The position numbers and the translations under genes are program-made. A stretch of DNA of 8,107 nucleotides from Candidatus Omnitrophota bacterium (GTDB lineage Bacteria > Omnitrophota > Gorgyraeia > Zapsychrales > JANLHA01). The number at the start of each line of letters is the position of its first letter. Positions within the stretch are counted from its first letter, which is position 1. Below the pieces are notes generated by a model. The model saw only the letters and a list, made by a program, of their open reading frames with translations, ran no database searches and had not been told where the DNA came from. Shown here piece by piece: positions 1-6,893 of this stretch. Location: NCBI GenBank assembly GCA_023247815.1, contig JAHFFS010000058.1, positions 1 through 8,107 on the forward strand. Reading direction: 5' to 3'.

Positions 1-889
1 TGTCCTTGAACGGTCTTTGGTGGAAGGGTTGCGCAGTAGAGGTTTCACAAAAGTATTTTCCTCCTCAGAAAGACCACTCGATGTCTTGAACCAACAACAG
101 GTCGGGCTTTTTTTTCAAAAGGAAAAGCCGGAGTATGTCTTTTTAGGCTCGGTCCGTTCGGGAGGCATTCAAGCTAATCAAGAGCACGCGGGAGAATTTC
201 TCTATTGCAATGTGATGAGCCAGACGAATGTCATTGAATCCGCCCGTCGGGAAGGAACAAAAAAACTTTTATATATCGGCAGTTCTTGTGTTTATCCAAA
301 GGACGCTGCTCAACCCATCAAGGAAGAATTTTTACTGACAGGTCCCTTAGAGGAGAGTAGCGGGCCGTATGCCATGGCAAAATTGGCCGGTATCAAACAG
401 TGTCAGGCGTATCACCAGCAGTATGGTTTTAATGCGATCGTGATGATTCCGGCCACGGTTTATGGGCCAGGCAGTGACACGGATCCACAAAAAGCCCATG
501 TCTTGGGTGCGTTGTTGCAAAAATTGACCCACGCGGTTAAGAACCAAGATTCTGAGGTTGTGGTTTGGGGAAGCGGTCAACCCCGACGAGAATTTTTGTA
601 TAGTGATGATTTTGTGGAAGCCTGCTTGTTTTTAATGGAGCGTTATGACAGACAAGCGATCATGAATGTGGGGAGTGGGGCGGATGTCACGATTCAGGAG
701 CTGGTAAAGATCATCGCGCGAGTCACGGGTTTTCGAGGACGAATTGAGTTTGATCAGAGCAAACCCGACGGGGTCTTTCAAAAATTATTGGACAGTCAAA
801 AAGTCCATAAGCTGGGTTGGAGACCTAAGGTTGATCTGGAAAGTGGAATTGAAAAAACGTATCAATGGCTAAAAAAGAGTAAACCATGA
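1..889 (+). CDS. fcl: GDP-L-fucose synthase-like NADPH-dependent reductase/epimerase (5' partial)
   Basis: The open frame enters the window at base 2 (VLERSLVEG...), so the true start lies to the left and the TTG at 17 is not a real start. Counting from that TTG codon as residue 1, I see GSSCVYP (88-94), YxxxK as Y118/K122, and H161. These align with E. coli GDP-fucose synthase S107, C109, Y136, K140 and H179 at a constant offset of 18, so only about 13 residues, including most of the NADP-binding glycine loop, are missing. Further family marks are WGSGQPRREF (184-193) and the C-terminal KPDG...KLLD...LGWRP block. Known members epimerise C3/C5 and reduce C4 of GDP-4-keto-6-deoxymannose in the cytosol. 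Relatives such as C. jejuni Cj1428 act on GDP-4-keto-heptoses, and the next gene favours that role here. The usual TPR after PDG is VFQ, which could reflect a different substrate. The stop overlaps the next start by 4 bases (ATGA). Confidence 0.85.
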   Translation, partial: VLERSLVEGLRSRGFTKVFSSSERPLDVLNQQQVGLFFQKEKPEYVFLGSVRSGGIQANQEHAGEFLYCNVMSQTNVIESARREGTKKLLYIGSSCVYPKDAAQPIKEEFLLTGPLEESSGPYAMAKLAGIKQCQAYHQQYGFNAIVMIPATVYGPGSDTDPQKAHVLGALLQKLTHAVKNQDSEVVVWGSGQPRREFLYSDDFVEACLFLMERYDRQAIMNVGSGADVTIQELVKIIARVTGFRGRIEFDQSKPDGVFQKLLDSQKVHKLGWRPKVDLESGIEKTYQWLKKSKP

Positions 890-1833
890 AAATTCTCGTC
901 ACCGGGGGAGCCGGATATATTGGATCGGTGTTAACACCGATCTTATTGCAAGAAGGGCATGAGGTGATTGTCCTTGATAATTTCAGGTATCAGCAAAATT
1001 CGCTTTTGGATTGCTGTCATGATCAGCGTCTACATATCATTCGCGCTGATGCCGGGGACGAAAAAATTTTGGCCCCTTTGCTTAAAAATGTCGACGCTGT
1101 TTTTCCTCTGGCCTGTCTGACCGGGGCCCCATTGTGCGATAAAAACCCCAAGAAAGCTAAAAGAGTTATTATTGATGCCGTACAATTGATCCTCAAGCTG
1201 CGATCAAAGCAGCAAATCATCATTTATCCGACGACGAACAGTGGTTATGGAGTCGGAGAAAATGGGAAATTTTGTACCGAGGAAACCCTGTTACGACCGG
1301 TTTCGCTTTACGGCCGTCTTAAGGTGCAGGCGGAAGAGTTGCTTTTGCAGGCCGGAGGGAGCATCACATTAAGATTGGCAACGGCCTTTGGTGTCAGTCC
1401 GCGCATGCGTTTGGATTTGCTGGTCAATGATTTTACCTACCGGGCGCTGTTTGAAAAACGAATTGAATTGTTTGAGGCGCATTTCATGCGCAATTACATC
1501 CATGTGCGGGACATCGCCGCTGCCTTTCTTTTGGGGTTGAAGAATTTTAAAAAGATGAAAGATCAGGCCTACAATGTGGGGTTGAGCAACGCCAACTTAA
1601 GCAAGCTTGAGTTATGTCAACAGATCAAAAAATTTGTCCCTGATTTACAGATCATTGAGTCCAAGACCGGCAAAGATCCGGATCAACGCGATTACATTGT
1701 CAGCAACGCAAAGATTGAAAAGGCCGGTTTCAAACCGCGAGTTTCCTTAGCCGCAGGAATTGAGGAATTGATCAAGGCCTTTACCGTCCTTGGTCGTAAG
1801 CGCTCCTTGCGCATGGCATTGACGAATATTTAA
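886..1833 (+). CDS. SDR nucleotide-sugar dehydrogenase, Cj1427-like (probable GDP-heptose 4-dehydrogenase)
   Basis: This is a 315-residue extended short-chain dehydrogenase/reductase. The N-terminal TGGAGYIG (residues 6-13) is the NAD(P)-binding glycine motif, and D31 after the second strand suggests NAD preference. The active site is TTNSGYG (116-122) with YGRLK (Y142, K146). The segments SPRMRLDLLVNDFTYRA (171-187) and RNYIHVRD (202-209) are, from memory, nearly identical in C. jejuni Cj1427. That enzyme oxidises C4 of GDP-D-glycero-alpha-D-manno-heptose and regenerates NAD with 2-oxoglutarate. The resemblance is much closer than to GalE. The ATG sits in an ATGA overlap with the upstream reductase stop and has a weak GAG-type ribosome site about 7 bases upstream, so coupled translation is likely. 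In C. jejuni the same two families are also adjacent (Cj1427/Cj1428). The family call is strong; the exact substrate rests on homology and the kinase and nucleotidyltransferase nearby. Confidence 0.85.
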   Translation: MKILVTGGAGYIGSVLTPILLQEGHEVIVLDNFRYQQNSLLDCCHDQRLHIIRADAGDEKILAPLLKNVDAVFPLACLTGAPLCDKNPKKAKRVIIDAVQLILKLRSKQQIIIYPTTNSGYGVGENGKFCTEETLLRPVSLYGRLKVQAEELLLQAGGSITLRLATAFGVSPRMRLDLLVNDFTYRALFEKRIELFEAHFMRNYIHVRDIAAAFLLGLKNFKKMKDQAYNVGLSNANLSKLELCQQIKKFVPDLQIIESKTGKDPDQRDYIVSNAKIEKAGFKPRVSLAAGIEELIKAFTVLGRKRSLRMALTNI

Positions 1834-1848
1834 GGCAGCATATCCCCA

Positions 1849-3363
1849 ATGACGAAATTTGATATCCTCTTCATCCATCCCAATGCCGCAAAAAAAATTT
1901 ATCAGGATCTGAGCGAAGATTTTTCCGCGGTTGAACCGCCGATATGGGCTGGGATGTTGACCGCCCATTGTTTGAAACGGGGATTTGGCGCGGACATCTT
2001 GGATTGTGAAGCCTTACATCTTGACGATGTTGCCGCCGCCCAGAAAGTCAAGGAAGCAGATCCGCGGGTGGCTTGTTTTGTCGTCTATGGCCAGCAGCCG
2101 TCGGCCAGTTCGCAAAATATGGCTGGCGCGGTGAGCCTTGCTGAAAAGGTCAAACAAGGATCTCCGGGAATAAAAATCCTTTTTGTCGGTGGACATGTGG
2201 CGGCGCTCCCTCGCGAGGTGATGGAGAAACATCCCTTCATCGACCTGGTCTGTCAGAATGAAGGGGTTTATACCATTTCTTTTCTTTTACTGACCAACCT
2301 GAATGATAAACTTGATCAGGTGCCGGGTTTGGGTTATCGAAACAATGGTCAGATCATTCTCAATCCTCCTTCGCCGATCGTCGCCAAGCAGGATTTATCT
2401 TCCGAGCTTTCCGGTGTCGTCTGGGATAAGCTGCCGATGAAAAATTACCGCACCGCGCTTTGGCACGCCATGCCCAATGATTGTGAGCGAGCCCCATTTG
2501 CCGCACTTTATACCAGCCTCGGCTGCCCAATGAAATGTTCCTTTTGCATGATCAACATCATCAACCGTCAGGAAAATGAATATGCCGACGGCAGCGCGGT
2601 TTTTCGTTACTGGGAACCGGAATTCATCATTCGCGACTTTGAGGTCTTCGCGAAATTGGGGATCAAAAATGTCAAGATCGCCGACGAGCTGTTTGTTTTG
2701 AACCCCAATCATTTCATGAAATTATGTGAGCTGATCATTGAGCGCGGATTTGATTTTAACATCTGGTGTTATTCCCGCGTCGATACCGTCAAAGAAAATT
2801 ATTTAGCGACCTTGAAAAAGGCCGGGGTGAATTATTTGGCTTTAGGGATTGAGAGTGGCAATACCAAAGTCCGCAAAGATGTCACCAAAGGCCGCTTTGA
2901 TGATGTGGACATCCGCGCGGTCGTCAAGAAAATCCGCGATGCCGGTATCAACGTTGCGGCCAATTATATTTTCGGATTGCCCGAGGACGATAGGGACAGC
3001 ATGCAAATGACGCTCGACTTAGCCATGGAGATGAATACCGAGATGGCCAATTTTTATAGCGCGATGGCGTATCCGGGAAGTCCACTCCACGGCATTGCAA
3101 GACAGCAAGGATGGAAACTTCCGGAAACCTACGCCGGATATTCTCAGCATTCTTATGAGACCCAACCCTTGCCGACCAAATACCTCACGGCCGCGGAAGT
3201 CTTGCGTTTTCGCGACGAGGCTTGGTTGAAATATCATACCAACCCCGCCTTCCTTAATTTGTTAAAGAAGAAATTTGGGAAGATTGCGGTTGATGAAACA
3301 AGTAAATCCACTAAAATCAAATTGAGACGCAAACTTTTGGAAGAAAAGGAAATCCTACGATGA
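1849..3363 (+). CDS. Cobalamin-binding domain radical SAM protein, putative sugar-modifying enzyme
   Basis: This 504-residue protein has two recognisable parts. Residues 1 to about 185 look like a B12-binding Rossmann domain, with the start DILFIHPN, then PPIWAGMLTAHCLKRGF (30-46) and VGGHVAALPREV (113-124). The DxHxxG cobalamin signature is absent, as is common in B12 radical SAM enzymes. Residues from about 215 to 415 form the radical SAM barrel: C226-x3-C230-x2-C233 for the 4Fe-4S cluster, GIES (333-336) and FGLPEDD (375-381). A tail, VLRFRDEAWLKYHTNPAFL (451-469) followed by a lysine-rich end, resembles the tail of related proteins in envelope-sugar loci. Known relatives with this architecture include C-methyltransferases (Fom3, GenK type) and ring-forming enzymes (BchE). 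The substrate here is unknown. Its place between a heptose dehydrogenase and a heptose kinase suggests a sugar nucleotide or glycan. The ATG is 15 bases after the previous stop, with TAAGG somewhat far upstream. The stop overlaps the next gene by 4 bases. Confidence 0.85.
   Translation: MTKFDILFIHPNAAKKIYQDLSEDFSAVEPPIWAGMLTAHCLKRGFGADILDCEALHLDDVAAAQKVKEADPRVACFVVYGQQPSASSQNMAGAVSLAEKVKQGSPGIKILFVGGHVAALPREVMEKHPFIDLVCQNEGVYTISFLLLTNLNDKLDQVPGLGYRNNGQIILNPPSPIVAKQDLSSELSGVVWDKLPMKNYRTALWHAMPNDCERAPFAALYTSLGCPMKCSFCMINIINRQENEYADGSAVFRYWEPEFIIRDFEVFAKLGIKNVKIADELFVLNPNHFMKLCELIIERGFDFNIWCYSRVDTVKENYLATLKKAGVNYLALGIESGNTKVRKDVTKGRFDDVDIRAVVKKIRDAGINVAANYIFGLPEDDRDSMQMTLDLAMEMNTEMANFYSAMAYPGSPLHGIARQQGWKLPETYAGYSQHSYETQPLPTKYLTAAEVLRFRDEAWLKYHTNPAFLNLLKKKFGKIAVDETSKSTKIKLRRKLLEEKEILR
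3346..3350 (+). promoter_or_regulatory. Ribosome binding site for the HddA-like kinase
   Basis: AAGGA lies 9 bases before the ATG at 3360, inside the 3' end of the radical SAM gene. It supports that start even though the two genes overlap (ATGA). Confidence 0.6.
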
Positions 3364-4358
3364 TCATTAGTCGCACACCCTTTCGAGTTTCATTTTTCGG
3401 CGGAGGCACCGATTATCCCGGTTGGTTTGAAAAACACAAAGGGGCGGTCTTGGCCACCACCATTGATAAATACTGCTACATCACCTGTCGATATTTGCCG
3501 CCATTTTTTGAACACAAGTCGCGGATCATTTATTCGAAGACCGAACATGTCCAGCGGCATTCAGAGATCAAACATCCCGCGGTAAGAGAAGTTTTGAAAT
3601 TTTTGAAGATCGAGCAGGGGATAGAAATCCATCACGACGGAGACCTGCCGGCCCGCACCGGATTGGGATCAAGTTCATCATTCACCGTTGGGTTATTAAA
3701 CAGCCTTTATGCCTTGAAAGGGGTTATGCCGACGGATGAACAGTTGGCAAGGGAGGCCATTACGATTGAACAGGAGATGTGCAAAGAAAATGTTGGGTGT
3801 CAGGACCAGACCTTGGCCGCTTACGGAGGGTTCAATTACATCGAATTCGGGGGACAGCATCATTTGCGGGTCCGTAAAGTGACCGCGAATAAGCAGACCG
3901 TGCAGGATTTGCAAAATCATCTCATGATGTTTTTTAGCGGTTTCTCCCGAACCGCTTCACAGATCGCCGCCCATCAGGTTAAAAATATCGCGAATAAGCA
4001 AAAAGAATTGAAATCCATCTACGACCTGACGCAAGAGGCGCTTAAGATTTTACAAAGTAAAGATATGAGAGCGTTTGGAAAATTGTTGCATGAATCCTGG
4101 CAGTTGAAGCGGACGTTGTCCGACAAAATAACGACACCGCACATTGATGAGATTTACAATACCGCCCGCAAGGCCGGGGCCATCGGTGGGAAATTGCTCG
4201 GGGCCGGTGGCGGCGGGTTTGTTCTTCTTTTTGTTCCGCCGGAAAAACAGCAGAATGTTCGCCAGAAGTTAAGAAGATTTTTAGAAGTCCCCTTCAAATT
4301 TGAAACCCTGGGAAGCCAGATCATTTTTTACCAGCCCAATACCGGCCGCGTGGCCTAA
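3360..4358 (+). CDS. hddA: GHMP kinase, HddA-like D-glycero-alpha-D-manno-heptose-7-phosphate kinase
   Basis: This 332-residue cytosolic kinase has the full GHMP set: N-terminal SRTPFRVSFFGGGTDYP (4-20), the ATP loop GLGSSSSFTVGLL (101-113) and the C-terminal glycine motif KLLGAGGGGF (278-287). The N-terminal block and the length match the HddA family. HddA phosphorylates C1 of D-glycero-D-manno-heptose 7-phosphate using ATP, the second step towards GDP-activated heptose. Galactokinases and homoserine or mevalonate kinases have different N-termini, and bacterial L-fucose kinase (Fkp) is much larger. A less likely alternative is a kinase for another free or phosphorylated sugar. The start is fixed by an AAGGA ribosome site and the ATGA overlap with the radical SAM gene. 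It is the last gene of this forward run; only 6 bases separate its stop from the convergent membrane-protein gene. An HddC-like partner lies 1.8 kb downstream, which strengthens the call. Confidence 0.82.
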   Translation: MIISRTPFRVSFFGGGTDYPGWFEKHKGAVLATTIDKYCYITCRYLPPFFEHKSRIIYSKTEHVQRHSEIKHPAVREVLKFLKIEQGIEIHHDGDLPARTGLGSSSSFTVGLLNSLYALKGVMPTDEQLAREAITIEQEMCKENVGCQDQTLAAYGGFNYIEFGGQHHLRVRKVTANKQTVQDLQNHLMMFFSGFSRTASQIAAHQVKNIANKQKELKSIYDLTQEALKILQSKDMRAFGKLLHESWQLKRTLSDKITTPHIDEIYNTARKAGAIGGKLLGAGGGGFVLLFVPPEKQQNVRQKLRRFLEVPFKFETLGSQIIFYQPNTGRVA

Positions 4359-4364
4359 TCACAC

Positions 4365-6077
4365 TCACCCATTTTTCTCAAAAACGGCACAGTTTTGAGT
4401 TGATAAGATGGAATGATAGTTTTTGAGGATGTAACCTTTCATTTCTTTAAATTTTTTTTGATTCCGTTCTAATTTCAGGTAGGCATTCAGCGTCGGGGTA
4501 GGTTCTTTGGCAAGAATCGCGTAGCGAGGGCGGCGCGTCTTTAAGTCTTGCATGAGTTCTTGAAACCATTTTTCACTCAGCCAGGAAAAAGAGGCATTGC
4601 CAAAACGTCCTATCTGGGGTCGGTTGAAGATAAAGCTGTAGGTCCCCAGTTCTGGGAACAGGACGACGGCTTCTTTGTCTGTGGTATGTTTTTCAACGAA
4701 CGCGTTCAATTCATTCAATTCTTTGGCCTGCCAGTCGGGGACGATGCGGCCGTAAATTCGGGGAAGTTTCAGGGTCCGGGCCTGGTCATTCGGCACAGAG
4801 AATGGGAAGGGAATGGCTTCATCAGGATTTTTATTGTTGAGCCAATGGCTGAGGCAGCGAAACGGGTAAGAGCGTTTGGTGATTTTGCGGATCGTCGACG
4901 TCATTGTTGTTATGATTAAGACAAGAGTAAAGACGAGAACGGCATAGTTTTTGAAGGTTCGAGGGAGGCGCGCGCCCATGCTTAGGCGGAGGTAAATTTC
5001 TTCTAGCAAAAAGAAGAGCAGGAGTTTTTCCGGTTGCAAAGACATCTCAAATTGGGCCGCCCCAATTTTACGTAAAGAGGAAAGGAATAGGGCCAGTCCA
5101 TAAAGCCAAAGGGGAAAGACGAAGAGATGGTTGTCAGTTAATCCATTTTTTTTATAACGAAGCGCCAGATAGAAAAATGTAAAGATGTAGGCCCAGGCCG
5201 GAGAAAAATATTTGAAATCCGGTGCGGCCGGGATGAGCGAAGATAACCATTGCCGCCAACCTTGAGGATGGTTGTCGAGCAGATAATCCGGAAAGACCTG
5301 GGGCATTTGCGTGACCACGGTCAGTGTCGTTTCCATATAAGGAAGCAGGCAGTGATGGGTGGAAGCGTAGAAAACCCATGGCAATAGGGGGATGCAAAAT
5401 CCGATCGCGAAGGATTGAATGGCGGTCAAGCTTTCCGCGAATGTTTGCTTTTTTAGAAGAAAGAAGATGATGGGGCAGAAAACGATACTCATGGCCGCGC
5501 AAAATCCGATCTCGATGCTGGTCAACGTTGCCAGTGCCGCGCTGCCACCGGCTAAGATCATCCAAAGAGGACGCCGTTTTTTTAGGAAGTAAAGAAAAAA
5601 GAGAATGGCCAGTAATCCCCATCCATAACGCATCCCGCCCCAAATATGAAAGACAACTCTAGGAAAAGATTTTGTGACTAAGATGGGAACAAAGAGGTAT
5701 AAAAAAAAGCGGGTACGAAAGATCTCTTTAGCGAGAAGAACGCAGATGATGAGGGTGATGACGGTGCCAGCGTAAAAGTAGGTGGATAAAATGTTGATAT
5801 TTTTCCCGAAAATTGTCATCAAACTGGCAGGGATATAAAGTTCAAGCGGCCCGCGTAGAAGAAAAAAGTCGCGGTAAGGCACTTGGCCGTCAAAAAGCGC
5901 TTGGATCCCGGGAAGATAAATCCCCCATTCAAAAATGTCCAGCTCTCCATGAAGATAGTGGGGTTGGAAGACCAGCAGGATTGTCAATAAGGACAGGAAT
6001 GTAACATCCCTAAAACAAGGAACTTGTGAGAAGAAAGGAACCATCTTTTGAGAAAAAGAAGCAAGTCGATTGGTCAT
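4365..6077 (-). CDS. Polytopic membrane protein, GT-C-like (PMT/ArnT-type) glycosyltransferase
   Basis: This 570-residue inner-membrane protein has roughly ten to eleven hydrophobic spans between residues 24 and 395 (for example about 24-40, 98-118, 151-166, 171-208, 220-238, 293-307, 317-335 and 377-395), then a soluble C-terminal region of about 170 residues. The first outer loop carries ELDIFEWGIYL (45-55) and GQVPYRDFFLLRGPLELY (64-81). An acidic cluster followed by G-x-x-PYRDF and GP is typical of GT-C enzymes that take sugars from polyprenyl-phosphate donors on the periplasmic side. The C-terminal VVLFPELGTYSFIFNR (471-486) also recalls that group. The acceptor and sugar cannot be told from sequence. 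It might add a side-branch sugar to the glycan made by this locus. It is the only reverse-strand gene, convergent with the kinase and divergent from the nucleotidyltransferase, so it is probably transcribed separately. The ATG has only a weak GAG upstream. No signal peptide is needed beyond the first span. Confidence 0.7.
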   Translation of the reverse strand: MTNRLASFSQKMVPFFSQVPCFRDVTFLSLLTILLVFQPHYLHGELDIFEWGIYLPGIQALFDGQVPYRDFFLLRGPLELYIPASLMTIFGKNINILSTYFYAGTVITLIICVLLAKEIFRTRFFLYLFVPILVTKSFPRVVFHIWGGMRYGWGLLAILFFLYFLKKRRPLWMILAGGSAALATLTSIEIGFCAAMSIVFCPIIFFLLKKQTFAESLTAIQSFAIGFCIPLLPWVFYASTHHCLLPYMETTLTVVTQMPQVFPDYLLDNHPQGWRQWLSSLIPAAPDFKYFSPAWAYIFTFFYLALRYKKNGLTDNHLFVFPLWLYGLALFLSSLRKIGAAQFEMSLQPEKLLLFFLLEEIYLRLSMGARLPRTFKNYAVLVFTLVLIITTMTSTIRKITKRSYPFRCLSHWLNNKNPDEAIPFPFSVPNDQARTLKLPRIYGRIVPDWQAKELNELNAFVEKHTTDKEAVVLFPELGTYSFIFNRPQIGRFGNASFSWLSEKWFQELMQDLKTRRPRYAILAKEPTPTLNAYLKLERNQKKFKEMKGYILKNYHSILSTQNCAVFEKNG

Positions 6078-6167
6078 AAAGCTCGAGAATAATTAGTTGC
6101 TTATTAAAGCTTTGTTGGTATCATAGCATAGGTGTAAAGCCGTTCCAGGCCATTTCTGAGAAATATC
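6078..6167. promoter_or_regulatory. Divergent intergenic region with candidate promoters
   Basis: This 90-base AT-rich gap between two divergent starts is the only real intergenic stretch here and should drive both genes. On the reverse strand I see an extended -10, TGC-TATGAT (plus-strand bases 6120-6128), without a good -35. On the forward strand TATCAT (6119-6124) lies 16 bases after a poor TTGCTT (6097-6102). The two -10 candidates overlap because the sequence is nearly palindromic. A perfect 8-base palindrome, AAAGCTTT, lies at 6106-6113 between the forward elements. These are eye-matched to sigma70 consensus only. Confidence 0.35.
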
Positions 6168-6893
6168 ATGTCAAATCTCCAATCCCACGATATGTTGATC
6201 CTCTGCGGTGGTTTGGGTAAACGTCTGCGTGAGCGGATCGGCAATCAACAGAAGACCATGGCGCAAATCAAATCGGAGCCTTTTTTGAACCTGCTTTTGC
6301 GATATTTGAAGGGGCAGGGCTTTGGCCGGTTCATTTTGTGTACCGGATTTGAGGCCAGTCAAGTTGAGGACTATTATACCAAAAACAATTTAGGGTTAGA
6401 TATCGCATTTTCGAGAGAGACCGAGCCGTTAGGAACCGGTGGAGCACTCAAAAATGCCCAAAGATTGATCAAAAGCGATACTTTTTTTGCCCTGAATGGG
6501 GATTCCTTTTGTGATCTCGCTTATCAAGACCTATTCGCGTTTCACCAAGCCAAACAGGCTTTGGCAACCCTGGTTGTGATGGAAGATGAACGCCAGGACG
6601 TCGGAAAAATTGAGTTGAAACCAGACGGGCAAATCTGCTCCTTTCTCGAAAAAGAAGCGGCGAGTCAGAAAAAAGATTGCCGGCTGATGAACGCCGGGAT
6701 TTATTGTTTCCAAAGGAAAATTTTTTCTCATTTTTCTGACAAGAAACCCTGTTCGCTTGAATATGACGTGTTTTCAAAATTGATCGGACAGCGATTGTAC
6801 GGCCATGTGATCAAAGAAAAACTTTTAGATATTGGGACCCCGGAACGATACGAACAAGCCCAAAAAATTTTAGGAAAAGGACATCTGCTTTGA
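6168..6893 (+). CDS. hddC: Sugar-1-phosphate nucleotidyltransferase, HddC-like (probable heptose-1-phosphate guanylyltransferase)
   Basis: This 241-residue single-domain nucleotidyltransferase opens with ILCGGLGKRLRERI (11-24), the GG-x-G-x-R-L-R nucleotide-binding loop. K29 follows in NQQKTMAQI, then EPLGTGGALKNA (86-97), the metal-binding D112 in LNGDSFCD (109-116), NAGIYCF (175-181) and DIGTPERYEQA (221-231). The length and the GTGGAL and DIGTPE blocks fit HddC, which couples GTP and D-glycero-alpha-D-manno-heptose 1-phosphate to give the GDP sugar. RmlA and GlmU-type enzymes share the fold but are longer or carry extra domains. The usual proline before the catalytic-loop lysine (PKPM) is replaced, giving QKTM, a visible departure. 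The HddA-like kinase nearby supports GDP-heptose, but the base (GTP or CTP) cannot be proved from sequence. The ATG has a weak GAG 7 bases upstream and begins a new forward transcription unit. The stop overlaps the following TTG start. Confidence 0.78.
   Translation: MSNLQSHDMLILCGGLGKRLRERIGNQQKTMAQIKSEPFLNLLLRYLKGQGFGRFILCTGFEASQVEDYYTKNNLGLDIAFSRETEPLGTGGALKNAQRLIKSDTFFALNGDSFCDLAYQDLFAFHQAKQALATLVVMEDERQDVGKIELKPDGQICSFLEKEAASQKKDCRLMNAGIYCFQRKIFSHFSDKKPCSLEYDVFSKLIGQRLYGHVIKEKLLDIGTPERYEQAQKILGKGHLL
6877..6881 (+). promoter_or_regulatory. Ribosome binding site selecting the TTG start at 6890
   Basis: AAGGA lies 8 bases before a TTG that overlaps the hddC stop (TTGA). This favours TTG at 6890 over the in-frame GTG at 6926, which would give a protein 12 residues shorter. 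The first 12 residues are not conserved family sequence, so the GTG stays possible. Confidence 0.55.

Noticed and set aside
17..19. TTG at 17 as the start of the first gene
   Set aside because: The frame is open back to base 2 and a start here would remove the NADP-binding glycine loop; the gene simply begins outside the window.
886..1833. UDP-glucose 4-epimerase (GalE) for the SDR
   Set aside because: The glycine motif is shared, but the TTNSGYG site and the SPRMRLDLLVNDFTYRA segment fit the Cj1427 group instead.
2395..2712. 105-residue reverse frame inside the radical SAM gene
   Set aside because: It covers the antisense of the CxxxCxxC region; the forward protein is clearly real.
4343..4357. 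GGCC-GCGT-GGCC mini hairpin near the kinase stop as a terminator
   Set aside because: Stem of only 4 pairs and no T-run on either strand; it is coding sequence.
4548..4919. 123-residue forward open frame opposite the membrane protein C-terminus
   Set aside because: Antisense to a well-supported gene, with no family motif or ribosome site; a shadow.
5152..5643. 163-residue reverse-strand open frame
   Set aside because: It lies wholly inside the 570-residue membrane protein on the same strand in another frame and shows no domain signature; it is a shadow.
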